A stretch of DNA of 64,000 bases from Strigops habroptila (taxonomy: Eukaryota; Chordata; Aves; Psittaciformes; Psittacidae). Positions 28,001-38,429 of the stretch are shown piece after piece. The position numbers and the translations under genes were made by a program. The DNA lies in NCBI RefSeq assembly GCF_004027225.2, contig NC_044288.2, positions 7,189,744-7,253,743 of the forward strand, written 5' to 3'. The notes below the pieces were generated by a model that was not told the origin of the DNA, did not search any database, and worked only from the letters and a program-made list of their open reading frames with translations. The stretch's first letter is position 1. Every line of letters starts with the position of its first letter.

Positions 28001-29544
28001 CAGACTCTCCGAGACAGCCTCCTCTCTCTCCGAGACAGCCTCTCTGAGATAGCCTCTCTGAGACAGACTCCTCTCTCTTTGAAATAAGACTCCTCTTTCT
28101 CTGAGACGAACTCTCTCTCTGAGACAGCCTCTCTGTCTGAGGCAGACTTTCTCGGTCAGAGTCACACTCAGAACTCACTTGGGACAAACGCAGGCTCACT
28201 TTCAAGCAGCTTCACTCTCTAAACAGACTGGCTCAGACTCGCACTCAAAGTTCATGTTCTGACCCACACAGAATCTCTGCAGCAGACGACTGCTACAGAC
28301 GACTCTCTGGACAGACAACAGTCTGCAATACACGATTCTGCGAGAGGTACTGTGACGGACTACTCTCTGCGAAGGAAAACTCGTCGAGACATAGTACAAC
28401 AGACAACTAAGCTTGAGATACAGACTCTCTGAGGCAGGCTCTCTGAGACAGGCTATCTGAGGCAGACTCTCTTTCTGAGACAGACTCCTCTCTCTCAGAG
28501 TCAGACTCTCTGAGACAGACTCATCTCTCTCTCTTACAGACTCTCTGAGACAGCCTCCTCTCTCTCTGAGACAGCCTCTCTCTCTGAGACGGACTGTCTC
28601 TCTGAGACAGACTGTCTCTCTGAGACAGCCTCCTCTCTCTGTATGACAGATTACTTTCTCTGTGAGACAGACTCCTCTCTCTCTGAGACGAACTCTCTCT
28701 CTGAGACGAACTCTCTCTCTGAGACAGCCTCCTTTCTCTCTGAGACAGCCTCCTTTCTCTCTGAGACAGATGCCTATGTCTCTGAGACAGCTTCGCTCTC
28801 TGAGACAGCCTCTCTGAGACAGACTCCTCTCCCTGTAAGACAGACTCCACTCCTCAGAGAGAGACTCCTTTCTGTCTGAGACAGACTCCTCTATCTCTGA
28901 GACAGCCTCCTCTCTCTGTGAGACAGACTCCTCTCTCTCTGAGACGGACTCCTTGCTATCTGAGGCAGACTCAGTTTCTGAGACAGTCTCCTCTCTCTGT
29001 GAGACGAACTCTCTCTCCGAGACAGCCTCCTCTCTCCGAGACAGCCTCTTTCTCCGAGACAGCCTCTTTCTCCGAGACAGCCTCTCTGAGACAGACTATC
29101 CGAGAGAGACACTGAGACAGACTCCTCTCTCCCTGAGACAGACTCCTCTCTCTTTGAGACTGAATCTCTCCCTGAGACAGACTTCTCTCTCCCCGAGTCA
29201 GACTCCTCTCTCCCTGAGACAGCATTTCTCTTTGAGACAGCCTCTCTCTCTCTGAGACAGACTCTCTCTCAGAGTCAGACTCTCCGAGACAGACTCTGAG
29301 ACAGACTACTTTCTGTCTGAAACAAACTCTTCTCTCTCTGAGACAGACTCCTTTCTCTCTGAGATGCACTCCTCTCTCTCTGACACAGACTCCTCTCTCT
29401 CTGAGACAGACTCCTTTATGTCTGAGACAAGCTCCTCTCTCTCTGAGACAGACTCCTTTCTGTCTGAGACAGGCTCCTCTATCTGAGACAGACTCCTCTC
29501 TCTGAGATAGATAGCCCCTCTCTCAGACAGCCTCTCTCAGACAG

Positions 29545-30205
29545 ACTGAGCCAAAACCTCACCAAGACCTCAGCAAAAAACTCACCAAAACACAGCCAAA
29601 AACTCACCCAAAACCTCAACCAAAGCTCAGCCAAAAGTAAGCCAAAACTCAGCCAAAAGTAAGTAAAAACTCAGCCAAAAACTCAGCTAAAAACTCAGCC
29701 AAAAACACAGCAAAAACACAGCCAAAAACTCAGCCAAAATCTCAGCCCAAAGTGAGCCAAAACTCCACAGCAAAGACAGCCAAAAACTCAGGCAAAAATT
29801 CAGCCAAAAACTCAGCAAAACTCAGCCCAAAGTGAGCCAAAACTCCTCAGCAAAAACTCAGCCAAAACTCAACCAAAAACTCAGCAAAATCTCAGCTAAA
29901 ACTGAGCCGAAAGTCAGCCAAAAAAGTCAGCTAAAATTCACCTAAAAACTCAGCAAAGAGCTCAGCAAAAACTCAGCAAAAAACTCAGCAAAAACTGAGC
30001 CAAAACTCACCCGAAAGTGAGACAGAAACTCAGCCAAAACTCAACCAAAAACTCAGCCAAAAATCTCAGCAAAATCTCAGCCAAAACTGAGCCAATACTG
30101 AGCCAAAACTCTGCCAAAAGTGAGCCAAAACTCAGCCAAAAACTCAGTCCAAAGTGAGCCAAAACTCCTCAGCAAAATCTCACCCAAAACTCAACCCCAC
30201 CCTCC
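29545..30205. repeat. A-rich tandem repeat, unit near cagccaaaaact
   Basis: About 660 bp of an irregular tandem repeat with a core of ~12 bp (cagccaaaaact) and variants such as cagcaaaaactcag and cccaaagtgagcc. It abuts the CT/GA satellite without unique sequence between them. No coding content is supported here; an open frame that begins in it is an artefact of the repeat. Confidence 0.85.
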
Positions 30206-30245
30206 GCACCCACCTTCCTCCCCACCACCCCCCAGAGGGCTTATA

Positions 30246-30319
30246 GGGGGCAGGGAGGGGCTTAGGAGAGGGAAGGGGTTAAGTGACCCTTCCCCTCCCC
30301 TAAGCCCCTCCCTGCCCCC
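30246..30319. repeat. GC-rich inverted repeat (hairpin-capable)
   Basis: The left arm at 30246-30266 (gggggcagggaggggcttag plus g) is the exact reverse complement of the right arm at 30299-30319. About 32 bp lie between the arms, and much of that is itself imperfectly complementary (gagagggaagggg against cccttcccctccc). The flanks are further G- and C-runs. Confidence 0.8.
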
Positions 30320-30537
30320 CCTAACCCCTTCCATCCCCCCAACCCCTTCACTCTGGAGGGAGGGGCTAGGGGGAGGGAGGGAGGTCTTATACCTGTCCAG
30401 AGTCCATCCCGAACGTTGTGTCCCTTCTGGAATCGCAGCTCTCGCCGCCGACCATCCCGGAGCATGCCTAGCCCTACACCATGGCCGTGCTCCATCCTTG
30501 AATCTCTCCTTCATCATCTCCTCCTGCCTCTCCACAG

Positions 30538-30912
30538 GCATGTGGAGCATGGGCAGACCTGTACCTGCTCTCTCCTCCAGGCCTTTGCTTCCCTGGCTCT
30601 TCCCAACTGGCACCCACATGCACCCAACTACCCAGATCCTTCCCAAATAACAGCCTCCATCCTATGAGATGCAACAAACCTCCTTTCCACACTCAGACCG
30701 CAATGGTTGCCTCCTCCATCTTCCTTCTCCTCCTCCTCGTCGCCTGCTTCCTAAGGACCCCCTGACACCATGACCCCAAAACATGGCCATGCACCTGACA
30801 GTCCACACGTCTGGACGATGCCATCTCCCAGCACACCCTTAGTGCTGAGCATGAGTTGTTCCACTTCCAAGCACCTCTGATGGAACCAGTCTAATAAAGC
30901 TGTGCTAACCCT
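30538..30912 (+). CDS. Possible terminal exon of a GPI-anchored or short membrane protein
   Basis: A good acceptor (gcctctccacag) precedes 30538. The frame starting there (codon gca) stays open for 75 codons to TGA at 30763-30765. It ends in FLLLLLVACFLRTP preceded by TAMVASSI, that is, a small-residue stretch, a ~15-residue hydrophobic run and a very short polar end. This matches the layout of a C-terminal GPI-attachment signal. A CN pair (MRCNKPP) precedes it. A ~130-bp 3' UTR-like stretch then leads to AATAAA at 30893-30898. The upstream exons are not identified. A Ly6/uPAR-type or other GPI protein is a guess from layout only. The alternative is a chance open frame before a chance AATAAA. 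Confidence 0.35.
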
Positions 30913-30924
30913 GTGTCAGCCGCA

Positions 30925-32450
30925 TGAGCACACCCAAAGTGCCACCTGTGGTACCTCAAGTGCCACTTCTGCGACCCAACCTGCCACCTACACTACCCTA
31001 AGTGCCACTTACGAAACCCAACCTAACACCTATAGTACACAAAGTGCAACCTATGCTACCCAACCTAACACCTGTGGTTCCCAAAGTGACACCTACAGTA
31101 TCCAACATAACACTTACGATACCCCAAGTAACACCAACACCACCCAACCAAACAGCTATGATATCCAACCTAAGGCAATCTAAACCTGCCACCTACGCTA
31201 CCCAGCCTGACACCTACACTACCTAAGGTGGCACATACTCTACCCATCCTGACTCCTACAATACCTGAAGTGCCACCTACACTACCCAGCCTGATACCTA
31301 CGATACCCAAAGTACCACCTACAGTATCCAACCTAACACCTATAGTACCCAAAGTGCCACCTATGCTACCCAACCTAACATCTTTCTTATACAACCTAAC
31401 ACCTATGCATCCCAGCCTGGTACCTAGGCTAGCCAAATTGCCACCTACACTACCCAGCCTGATACCTACACTACCCTAAGTGCCACCTATGCTACCCAGC
31501 CTAAGACCTATGATATCCAACCTAACGCCACCTCAAGTGCCACCTACACCACCCAGCCTGGCACCTATGATACCCAATGTACCACCTACACAACCCAACC
31601 TAACACCTGTTGTTCCCAAAGTGCCACGTACAGTATCCAACCTAATACCTATAATACCCGAAGTGAGACCTACAATACCCAACCTAATATCTATGACAAC
31701 CAAAGTAACACTAACACTAACCAACCTAACACCTATGATATCCAACCTAACACCATGTAAATTGTCACCTACACTACCCAGCCTGACATTTGTCATACCC
31801 AATATACCAACTACGATACCCAAACAAAAAACTATAGTACCCAAAGTGCCACCTGTGGTACTCAACCTAACACCTAGACTACCCAAAGTGCCACTTATGA
31901 TAACCAACCTAACATCTATGGTTCACAAACTGCCTCCTAAAGCATCCAACCTAACACCTATAATACCCAAAGTGCCACCGATACTATCCAGCCTATCACC
32001 TATGATAGCCAAAGTAACACCAACACTACCTAACCTAACACCTATGATTTCCAATCTAATGCCACCTCAAGTGCCACCTACATTACCCAGCCTGACACCT
32101 ATAATACCCAATGCACCACCTACAGTATCCAGCCTAACACCTATAGTACTGAAAGAGCCACCTACGCTACCCAACCTAACACCTATGGTTCCCAAAGTGC
32201 CACCTACACTATCCGACCTCACACCTATAATACCCAAAGTGACACCAACACTACCCAACCTTACACCTTTGTTATACAACCTAACACCTATGCTTCCCAA
32301 CCTGATACCTATGCTAGCCAAATTGCCACCTACACTACCTCCAGTGCCACCTACACTACCCAGCCTGACACCTGCGATACCCAACTTGACACCTACACCA
32401 GTTGACTCCTACACTTCCCCACCTGCTACTGCCTGCACCCTTTAACACCT
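30925..32450. repeat. 21/42-bp minisatellite (cacctaygntacccaacct type)
   Basis: About 1.5 kb of tandem 21-bp monomers that alternate in pairs: gtgccacctatgctaccca type, then aacacctatagtacccaaa type, giving a 42-bp dimer. Because 21 is a multiple of 3 and most monomers lack stops, open frames run through it, including one of 322 codons at 31480-32445 with a 14-residue repeat (LTPMIPKVPPTLPS type). No start context, splice site or composition suggests real coding. Confidence 0.88.
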
Positions 32451-32767
32451 GCCTGTATCCCTGCCAATAGGACAACCTGCAAGTAGCCTACACTGTCCCC
32501 ACAAAGTGTGCCCTTAACTGCTGGGGCCCTCTCCTCGAGCCTATGTTCCAATGATGTCCTGTCTCTTCACTCTCTGCTGCTCATCCCTAAACACCCACCG
32601 TGACCACCACCGACCACCACCAAGCAGTGCCCTCTCGCATGGGCCAATGCAGATCTCCTCATCATCCTTTGATGTATCCTCGCCGCTCAGAGCTCGTGCC
32701 ATTCGGCACCTCGATGGGCTGGCATTGCTAAAAAAACCCCCACTCCCTTCCATCGCTGGCCAGCCAT

Positions 32768-32862
32768 CCTCCTCATCATCATCCTCCTCCTTGTCTTCAT
32801 CCTCCTCTTCCTCTTCTTCTTCCTCTTCTTCTTCTTCCTCCACTTCCTCCTCACTACACCTT
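32768..32862. repeat. Imperfect tcc/ctt simple repeat
   Basis: A run of tcctcatcatcatcctcc followed by cttcttcctcttcttcttc. Its reverse strand reads as a Glu/Asp-rich frame, but this is a microsatellite product. It lies just downstream, in gene orientation, of the IgLON exon that ends at 32889. Confidence 0.85.
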
Positions 32863-32888
32863 ACTGTAAAAAATAACAGGGCGCCTAC

Positions 32889-33044
32889 CATACAGGATGA
32901 TGCTGGCATTGGTGTTGCCCAGCTTGTTTGTGGCCACACACACACACGTAGTTGCCATAGTCCTCCTCTGAGAGGTTGAAGAAGGTCAGCACGGACAGGC
33001 GGCCCTTGCTCTTGATCCGCACACCTTCCAGCCCATTGGCTAAC
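32889..33044 (-). pseudogene. IgLON Ig3 second exon, with a 4-nt TG expansion
   Basis: The exon is bounded by acceptor gaaccccacag (AG at 33045-33046) and donor GTAGGC (GT at 32887-32888). An intact exon of this family with these phases would be 1 + 50 codons + 1 = 152 nt, and the sequence here is 156 nt. The surplus sits in a (TG)6 run at YVCV, where (TG)4 would keep the frame. Before it the frame reads DYGNYVCV, and after it (shifted) [15 protein letters not shown]. Splice signals and both halves are well preserved, so the lesion is recent or is a sequencing error. Confidence 0.85.
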
Positions 33045-33329
33045 CTGTGGGGTTCAAAAACACATGATGATGCTTAGAATGCAACATGCTGTGCCCCCTG
33101 CCCTTCCCACCAGAAAAGTCCCACACATTCCCCCTCCAGACTCCCCACCGAGAAAAGACCTGACACGCTCTCCATCCCCTAACCCATCTCCCCGCATGAC
33201 CTACGTGGCCCACATCAACCCCACCAGCCACTGCTATTGTCTCTAAGAGAAACAACACAGTGAGACCCAGCACAATGTGTTGAACCCACTCTTCCTCCAC
33301 ACAAGGCCCTTGACCACCTTGGCTCTCAC

Positions 33330-33373
33330 CTGGTGTCCTCCCTGAACCACAGAAACTCCGCCACGGGGAGGGG
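33330..33373 (-). pseudogene. IgLON Ig3 exon, 3' part only
   Basis: On the minus strand the sequence reads VAEFLWFREDTR. The last codon, Arg, is split by a GTGAGA donor (donor bases at 33328-33329). AEF.WF.E.TR is the C-strand tryptophan region of IgLON Ig3. Upstream (to the right) the family pattern, which should include the Ig cysteine, fades into a C/T tract by ~33373. The 5' part of the exon is therefore lost or highly diverged. Confidence 0.72.
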
Positions 33374-33435
33374 GAAGAAAATCATAAAAGTGTAATACCC
33401 ACAGGTTGAGATAAGAACAGTGTAATAACTACAGT

Positions 33436-33515
33436 ACAGTCATAGAATCATAGGATCAACCAGGTTGGAAAAGACCTTTAAGATCATCAAGTCCAGCCAT
33501 TCCCCTGCACTCTCT
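33436..33515 (-). mobile_element. CR1 LINE 3'-end fragment
   Basis: The plus strand reads tcatagaatcataggatcaa, then ggttggaaaagacctttaag and atcatcaagtccagcca. This is the reverse complement of the typical avian CR1 3' end with its short terminal repeats of the attctatga type. Only ~80 bp are present. It separates the IgLON remnant from the 195-bp satellite. Confidence 0.85.
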
Positions 33516-35875
33516 GCTGACCCACAAACCAGCTCACTGAGGACGAATGTCCAGACCCAGCTCCAAAGCCTACTGTGTTAGGACAGAAATCAGGAGCTGG
33601 GCATGTCCTACACATGGTGCCCTCCGCAACAGTGCCACCAACATGGATATCCCCACTTACTTAGACACCTAAAACTCCATCTATGTAAAGCCTCGCTGGA
33701 CAGCGCTCTCTGCTGACCCACAAACCAGCTCCCACAGTGCAAACGTCCAGACCCTGATGCTAAACCTAAGGTACCAGGACAGAAAGCTGGTGCTGGGCAT
33801 TACTAACACATGGTGCCCTCCGTAACAGCGCCACCAACATGGCAATCCACCCTTGCTTAGCCACGTAAACCTCCTTCTGTGTACAACCTCACAGGGCAGA
33901 GCTCTCAGACGCCCCATAAACCAGCTCCCTAAGTATGAATGTCCAGACCCTGCTCCTAAACCTAATGTGTTAGGACAGAAACAAAGAGCTGGGCACGTTC
34001 TGCAAAGGGCGCCCTCCGGAACAGTGCCACCAACATGGATATCCTCCGTTACTTACAGACTTAAAACTCCACCTGTGTAAAGACTCAAAGGACATGTTTG
34101 GTGACCAACACAGCAGCTCCCTAAGTGCGAACGTCCAGACCCTGCTCCTAAGTCAAATAGGTCAGGACAGAAATCAGGAGCTGGGCATGTCCTACTCATG
34201 CCACCCTCTGCAACAGGGCCACAAACACGGGTATCCTCGCTTCCTTAGTCACCTAAAACTCCACCTCTGTAAAGCCTCGCTGGACAGCATTCTCTGCTGA
34301 CCCACAAACCAGCTCCCTAAGTGCGAACGTCCAGACCCTGAACGTAAGCCTAAGGTGAGAGGAGAGAAAGCTGCGGCTGGGCATCACCTACACATGGTGC
34401 CCTCCGCAACAGTGCCACCAATGTGGCAATCCACCCTTCCTTAGTCACCTAAAATGCCATCTATCTCAAACCTCACTGGACAGCACTCTCCGCTAACCGA
34501 GACACCAGCTCCCAAAGTGCGAACGTCCAGACCCTGATGCTAAGCCTAATGTGTTAGGACAGAAATGATGAGCTGCGTGTGTTATAAACATGGTGCCCTC
34601 TGCAACAGTACCACCGACATGGCTTAACCACATAAAATTCCTCCTGTGCAAGACCTCAAAGAGCAGCGCTCTCACACGCCCCGTAAACCAGCTCCCTAAG
34701 TATGAATGTCCAGACCCTGCTCCTAAACCTAATGTGTTAGAACAAAAACAAAGAGCTGGGCACATTCTACACATGGTGCCCTCCAGAACAGTCCCACCAA
34801 CACTGATATCCTCAATTGCTTACCCACCTAGAACTCCAACTCTGTAAAGCACCACTGGACAGCACTCTCAGGTGACCGAGACACCAGATCCGTAAGTGTG
34901 AACATCCAGATCCTGATGCTAACCCTAAAGCGCCAGGAGAGAAAGCTGGTGCTGGGCATCACCAACAAATGGTGGCCTCTGTAATAGTGCCACCAACATG
35001 GCAATCCACCCTTGCTTAGCCACGTAAAGCTCCATCTGTGCAGGATTGCGCAGGGCAGCACTCTCAGATGCCCCATAAACCAGCTCCGTAACTGAGAATG
35101 TCCAGACACTGTACCTAAATCTAATGTGTTAGGACAGAAACAAATAGCTGGGCACGTTCTACATAGGGTGCCGTCCGGAACAGTGCCACCAACATGGATG
35201 TTCTCACTTATGTACCCACCTAAAACTCCATCTGAGTAAAGCACCACTGGACAGCACTCTCCTCTGACCAAGACACCAGCTCCCAAACTGTGAATGTCGA
35301 GACCCTGTACCTAAACCTCATGTGTTAGGACAGAAATCAGGAGCTGGGCATGTCCTACGCATAGTGCTCTTCACCAGCAACATGGATATCCTTGCTTAAT
35401 TACACACCTAAAAATCCATCTGTGTTAAGCCTCACTCTACACCAATTTCAGGAGACCAATACACCAGATCTGTAAGTGTGAATGTCTAGACCCGGTTGCT
35501 AAGCCTAAGGTGCCAGGAGAGAAAGCTGGTGCTGGGCATCACCTACACATGGTGCCCTCTGCAACAGTGCCACCAACATGGCAATCCACCCTTGCTTAGC
35601 CACGTGAAGCTCCATCTGTGCAGGACCGCGCAGGGCAGAGCTCTCAGACACCCCATGAACCAGCTCCCAAAGTGCAAACGTCCAGACACTAATGCTAAAC
35701 ATCATGTGTTAGAACAAACAGAAATAGCTGGGCACGTTCTACAGCGGGTGGCCTCCAGAGCAGTGCCACCAACATGGATATCCTCACTTATTTACCCACC
35801 TCAAACTCCGTCTGTGTAAAGCACCACTGGACAGCTCTCTCCGCTGACCCACAAACCAGCTCCCTAAGTGCAAAC
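33515..35875. repeat. ~195-bp satellite, 12 monomers in A-B-C order
   Basis: The monomer runs from ctctctgctgacccacaaac through cgtccagaccctg, ttaggacagaa, catggtgccctccgcaacag and tgccaccaacatgg to cctaaaactccatctgtgta. The ggacagaa site recurs at about 33579, 33776, 33973, 34161, 34360, 34555, 34735, 34937, 35131, 35328, 35516 and 35712, spacing 180-202 bp. Three variants recur: A (atcaggagctgggcatgtcc), B (agctggtgctgggcatcacc) and C (caaagagctgggcacgttc). The order is A B C A B D C B C A B C, so a trimer of ~585 bp is the higher-order unit. Small open frames in it are not genes. Confidence 0.88.
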
Positions 35876-37085
35876 TTCAAGTGAAGCAGAAATTAAGCTC
35901 CAGAGAGGTATATTCCTTTCTATTCCATTCTATTTCTCCTTCATGGTGTGTCTCCAATCCTGACATGCTTAGTACTATCCAATGTCAAGTCATTTAAACA
36001 GTTTAGAAAGAGCATAAGCCTTCATGTTTCATTATACCGTGTGTTCTGTGCAAACAGCATTACACAAATTGATAGACCTATAGCAGAAGAAGACTCAAAC
36101 AATACAGCATCAAACCCAAAGCAATACAAGGATCTGCCATCCAAAACCCATTCCTCAGCTTGTTTGCACCATCTTGAACAGGAGACATTATCAGCCCTTT
36201 TCTTGCTTATGAGTAATCGCTCCATTCATTTACCTTCTCCCAACTCAGCCTCCAAGGACTAGGACAACACGTGTCTTACCAATGCAACCCTTCCAACCTG
36301 CAGTGGCCACTCCATGACTATTTCTTTCTTGTTTCCCTTCCACCACAAGCATTCAAGTCCCAATAAACATCAGCAAAGGCCTTTACATCTCCCATCAGAT
36401 TCCCAATACGCTGATATGTGTCTTCAGAAGCCTTTCCAGGGAATAAAATGGTCCCAAACAAATACTACTTGTGATTTAGACAGAGCCATCCTTGCTTGGG
36501 ATCTCTTCTAAACACGCTTCAGCAGGAGCATAAGGAACAACATCTTTTCCAGATCTATTCGAGTCTGATATCAACATGCTTCAGATTTCTCATCATTATG
36601 TATATACAAAGCTGAATCAAAATGTCGCAGTTGCTTCTGGGTAATACATGATGATAACTTGGAAATAAGGCAGTTGTACAGGTTATGGATGATCAACAGA
36701 AGCATATAAATATTACTTACTGTCAGATGATCAAGTTTCTGGTACGTAGGAAGAGGATGGAAGGGATTCCAGCAGTCTTCCCTCTAGTCTTGCTCTGGAT
36801 GATCACATGCAGACAAGAGCAGCATCAAGGCTGAGAAAAACCAAACGAGAATGGATAACATTAGACCAGCAAAAGCATTACTGGAGTGGTCTAAACCTAT
36901 TTGCTAATCCAATCCAGCATCACCAAAGCACTTCAGAAGATCAGGGAGTACCAAAAAGATGCTGGAACCCTGAAAAATGTCTTTAGACCTTATTGTTTCC
37001 CCCTGTTTTCCTTTGTACCCTTTTATTACTGCCTGTGGAGGACTGATGTCACTAGCACAGTCCGTTCACTGCAGCATAGAATGGC
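35876..37085. other. No gene recognised
   Basis: About 1.2 kb of AT-richer unique-looking DNA. Short open frames up to 104 codons show no domain, no conserved pattern and no convincing splice context. No CR1, LTR or tandem repeat is recognised here. Confidence 0.5.
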
Positions 37086-37760
37086 TGATGCCTGTGTAAA
37101 TGACTCAAACCTGGTGCTGGGCATCACCTACACAGGCTTCATTGCCATATTGGTGGCACCATTCTGGATGCCTCCATGTGTAGGTGATGCCCAACCCCCG
37201 CTTTCTGTCCTGGCCCCTCAGGCATGCGAGCAGGAGCTGGACGTTTGCACCCAACAGAAGCAGTATACAGATGGAGTTCTAGGTGGCTAAGCAAGGCCTG
37301 ATTGCCATGTTGGCGGCACCATTGTGGAGCTCACCCTGTGTAGGTGATGCCCAGCACCAGGTTTCTCTTCTGGCTCCTTGGCTGTGGGAGCAGGGGGTGG
37401 GTAGTTGGACTCTGTGCGGTGTGCTTCAGGACACTTGAGAGCACTCAACATAAGTGCAGTATACATAAGGGCCTTTAGGGGGCTGTAGTGCTTTAAGCTA
37501 GGGTCAACTGCCTTGTTGATGGCACCACTCTGGAGGTGCTCAGGTGTAACTGCTAGTCAACAGTAGCTTCCTGTACTGGCACCTTGGGATTAAGAGCAAG
37601 GGCTGGATGTTGGCACTGTGAGAGCTCTGCTCCAGGACACCTGACTGTGTTTTATATAGGAGTAGTACTGAGAGTTTTAGATAGCAAAGCATGGATGGAT
37701 TGGCATGTTTGTAGAACTGACCATGAGATCCACATGTATAGGTAATTAGCAATAACAACC
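37086..37760 (-). repeat. Decayed inverted copies of the 195-bp satellite
   Basis: Fragments such as tgtgtaggtgatgcccagca at ~37338 and attgccatgttggcggcacc at ~37291 are reverse complements of the monomer parts tgctgggcatcacctacaca and ggtgccaccaacatggcaat. At least three diverged units can be followed, at spacings of ~190-200 bp. The block is inverted relative to 33.5-35.9 kb and much older or less homogenised. Confidence 0.7.
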
Positions 37761-38425
37761 AACAAATAACACATGAACAATGACTTCCAGTTCTACCTTC
37801 TTATCACTGCTCTACTTTGGTTCTCTGTAGTAGTAAATATTTCATTTAATAACCCAATACAGAACAAAAGCAATAAAAAGCAACCTCAAAACTCTATCTT
37901 CAGTAAAGACATCATTCAATGCCCAGTAATAGAAACAATAGAACATAAGAATAAACAACCTTAGAAGACCCAAACACCTCCTGTAAATATAATACCTTAC
38001 AAAACCTTACAGAGGTAGTTATTAATACATACATTGGTAAAGCTTTACAAGACCTGAAACTCTTCACTCAGCTGATTCCATCACATTAAACAACAAACAA
38101 CAACAGCACAATATATCACAAGGCTCCAAAGCTACAGTAGACAAAGCAAACACCAGACAACTGACCCTGCTGAAGCCCAAAAGCTGAACGAGCCCCCAGC
38201 TGAAACACTGAGCCTTATATACCCCAGGCACCACCCACAGCCCCTCCCTCAATGCCCTGGGGCAGGGGTGGGGCAAACCACCAGCTGGGTTAAAAGAGGC
38301 AGGATGAGGTCTCTTTCTTGTGCTGGGTGATGTCTATAACACAGAAAAGGTCAAAGAGAGAAAAGGATTCTTCAATAAAGCCAAGACTCCAGGATTTGCT
38401 CTAGGATTACATCTGTGATGCATGA
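37761..38425. other. No gene recognised
   Basis: AT-rich to ~38.05 kb. A GC-richer stretch follows, with a TATA-like ccttatatacccc at ~38212-38224 near ccaggcaccacccacagccc. No coding frame, splice pair or known repeat is supported in this interval. Confidence 0.45.
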
Positions 38426-38429
38426 TGCT

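Larger units (their letters stand above)
1..29540. repeat. Large satellite array: 21-bp CT/GA motif plus 35 conserved cores
   Basis: The whole segment is built from a ~21-bp motif (ctctctctgagacagactcc and one-base variants such as tccgagacagcc) in blocks of 5 to 25 copies. These blocks alternate with a conserved ~300-bp core. The core runs from cggtcagagtcacactcag through gggacaaacgcaggctcac and a CpG-rich cgacggacgactctctg stretch to cagtctctcttagacaggc. I find 35 cores by the gggacaaa/gggagaaa landmark, the first at 843 and the last at 28181. Core spacing varies from ~400 to ~1,250 bp. From ~28.45 kb only diverged 21-mers remain, and the array ends near 29,540. The array continues off the left edge. 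No gene, intron or mobile element is visible inside it. I do not recognise it as a named satellite family. Confidence 0.93.
32889..33373 (-). pseudogene. IgLON-family cell-adhesion gene remnant (OPCML/NTM-like), two exons
   Basis: IgLON proteins (LSAMP, OPCML, NTM, NEGR1, IGLON5) are GPI-anchored neuronal adhesion molecules with three Ig domains. Two adjacent minus-strand exons of the third Ig domain are visible at 33330-~33373 and 32889-33044, separated by a 285-bp intron with GTGAGA donor and CAG acceptor. Read together they give AEFLWFREDTR, then [20 protein letters not shown], then [15 protein letters not shown]. After a 4-nt surplus the reading continues [15 protein letters not shown]. 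The closest human pattern I recall is OPCML (LTFFNVSEKDYGNYTC). The upstream exons are absent: a CR1 fragment and a satellite take their place. No downstream GPI exon is seen. It is therefore a broken copy, or a real gene with an assembly error. Confidence 0.82.

Noticed and set aside
1..29540. CRISPR-like array of repeats and spacers
   Set aside because: Unit length, lack of constant repeats with unique spacers, and vertebrate repeats and exons in the same window rule it out.
32541..32945. 134-codon minus-strand frame with a Glu/Asp run
   Set aside because: The acidic run is the tcc/ctt simple repeat, and the frame crosses the IgLON exon in the wrong register.
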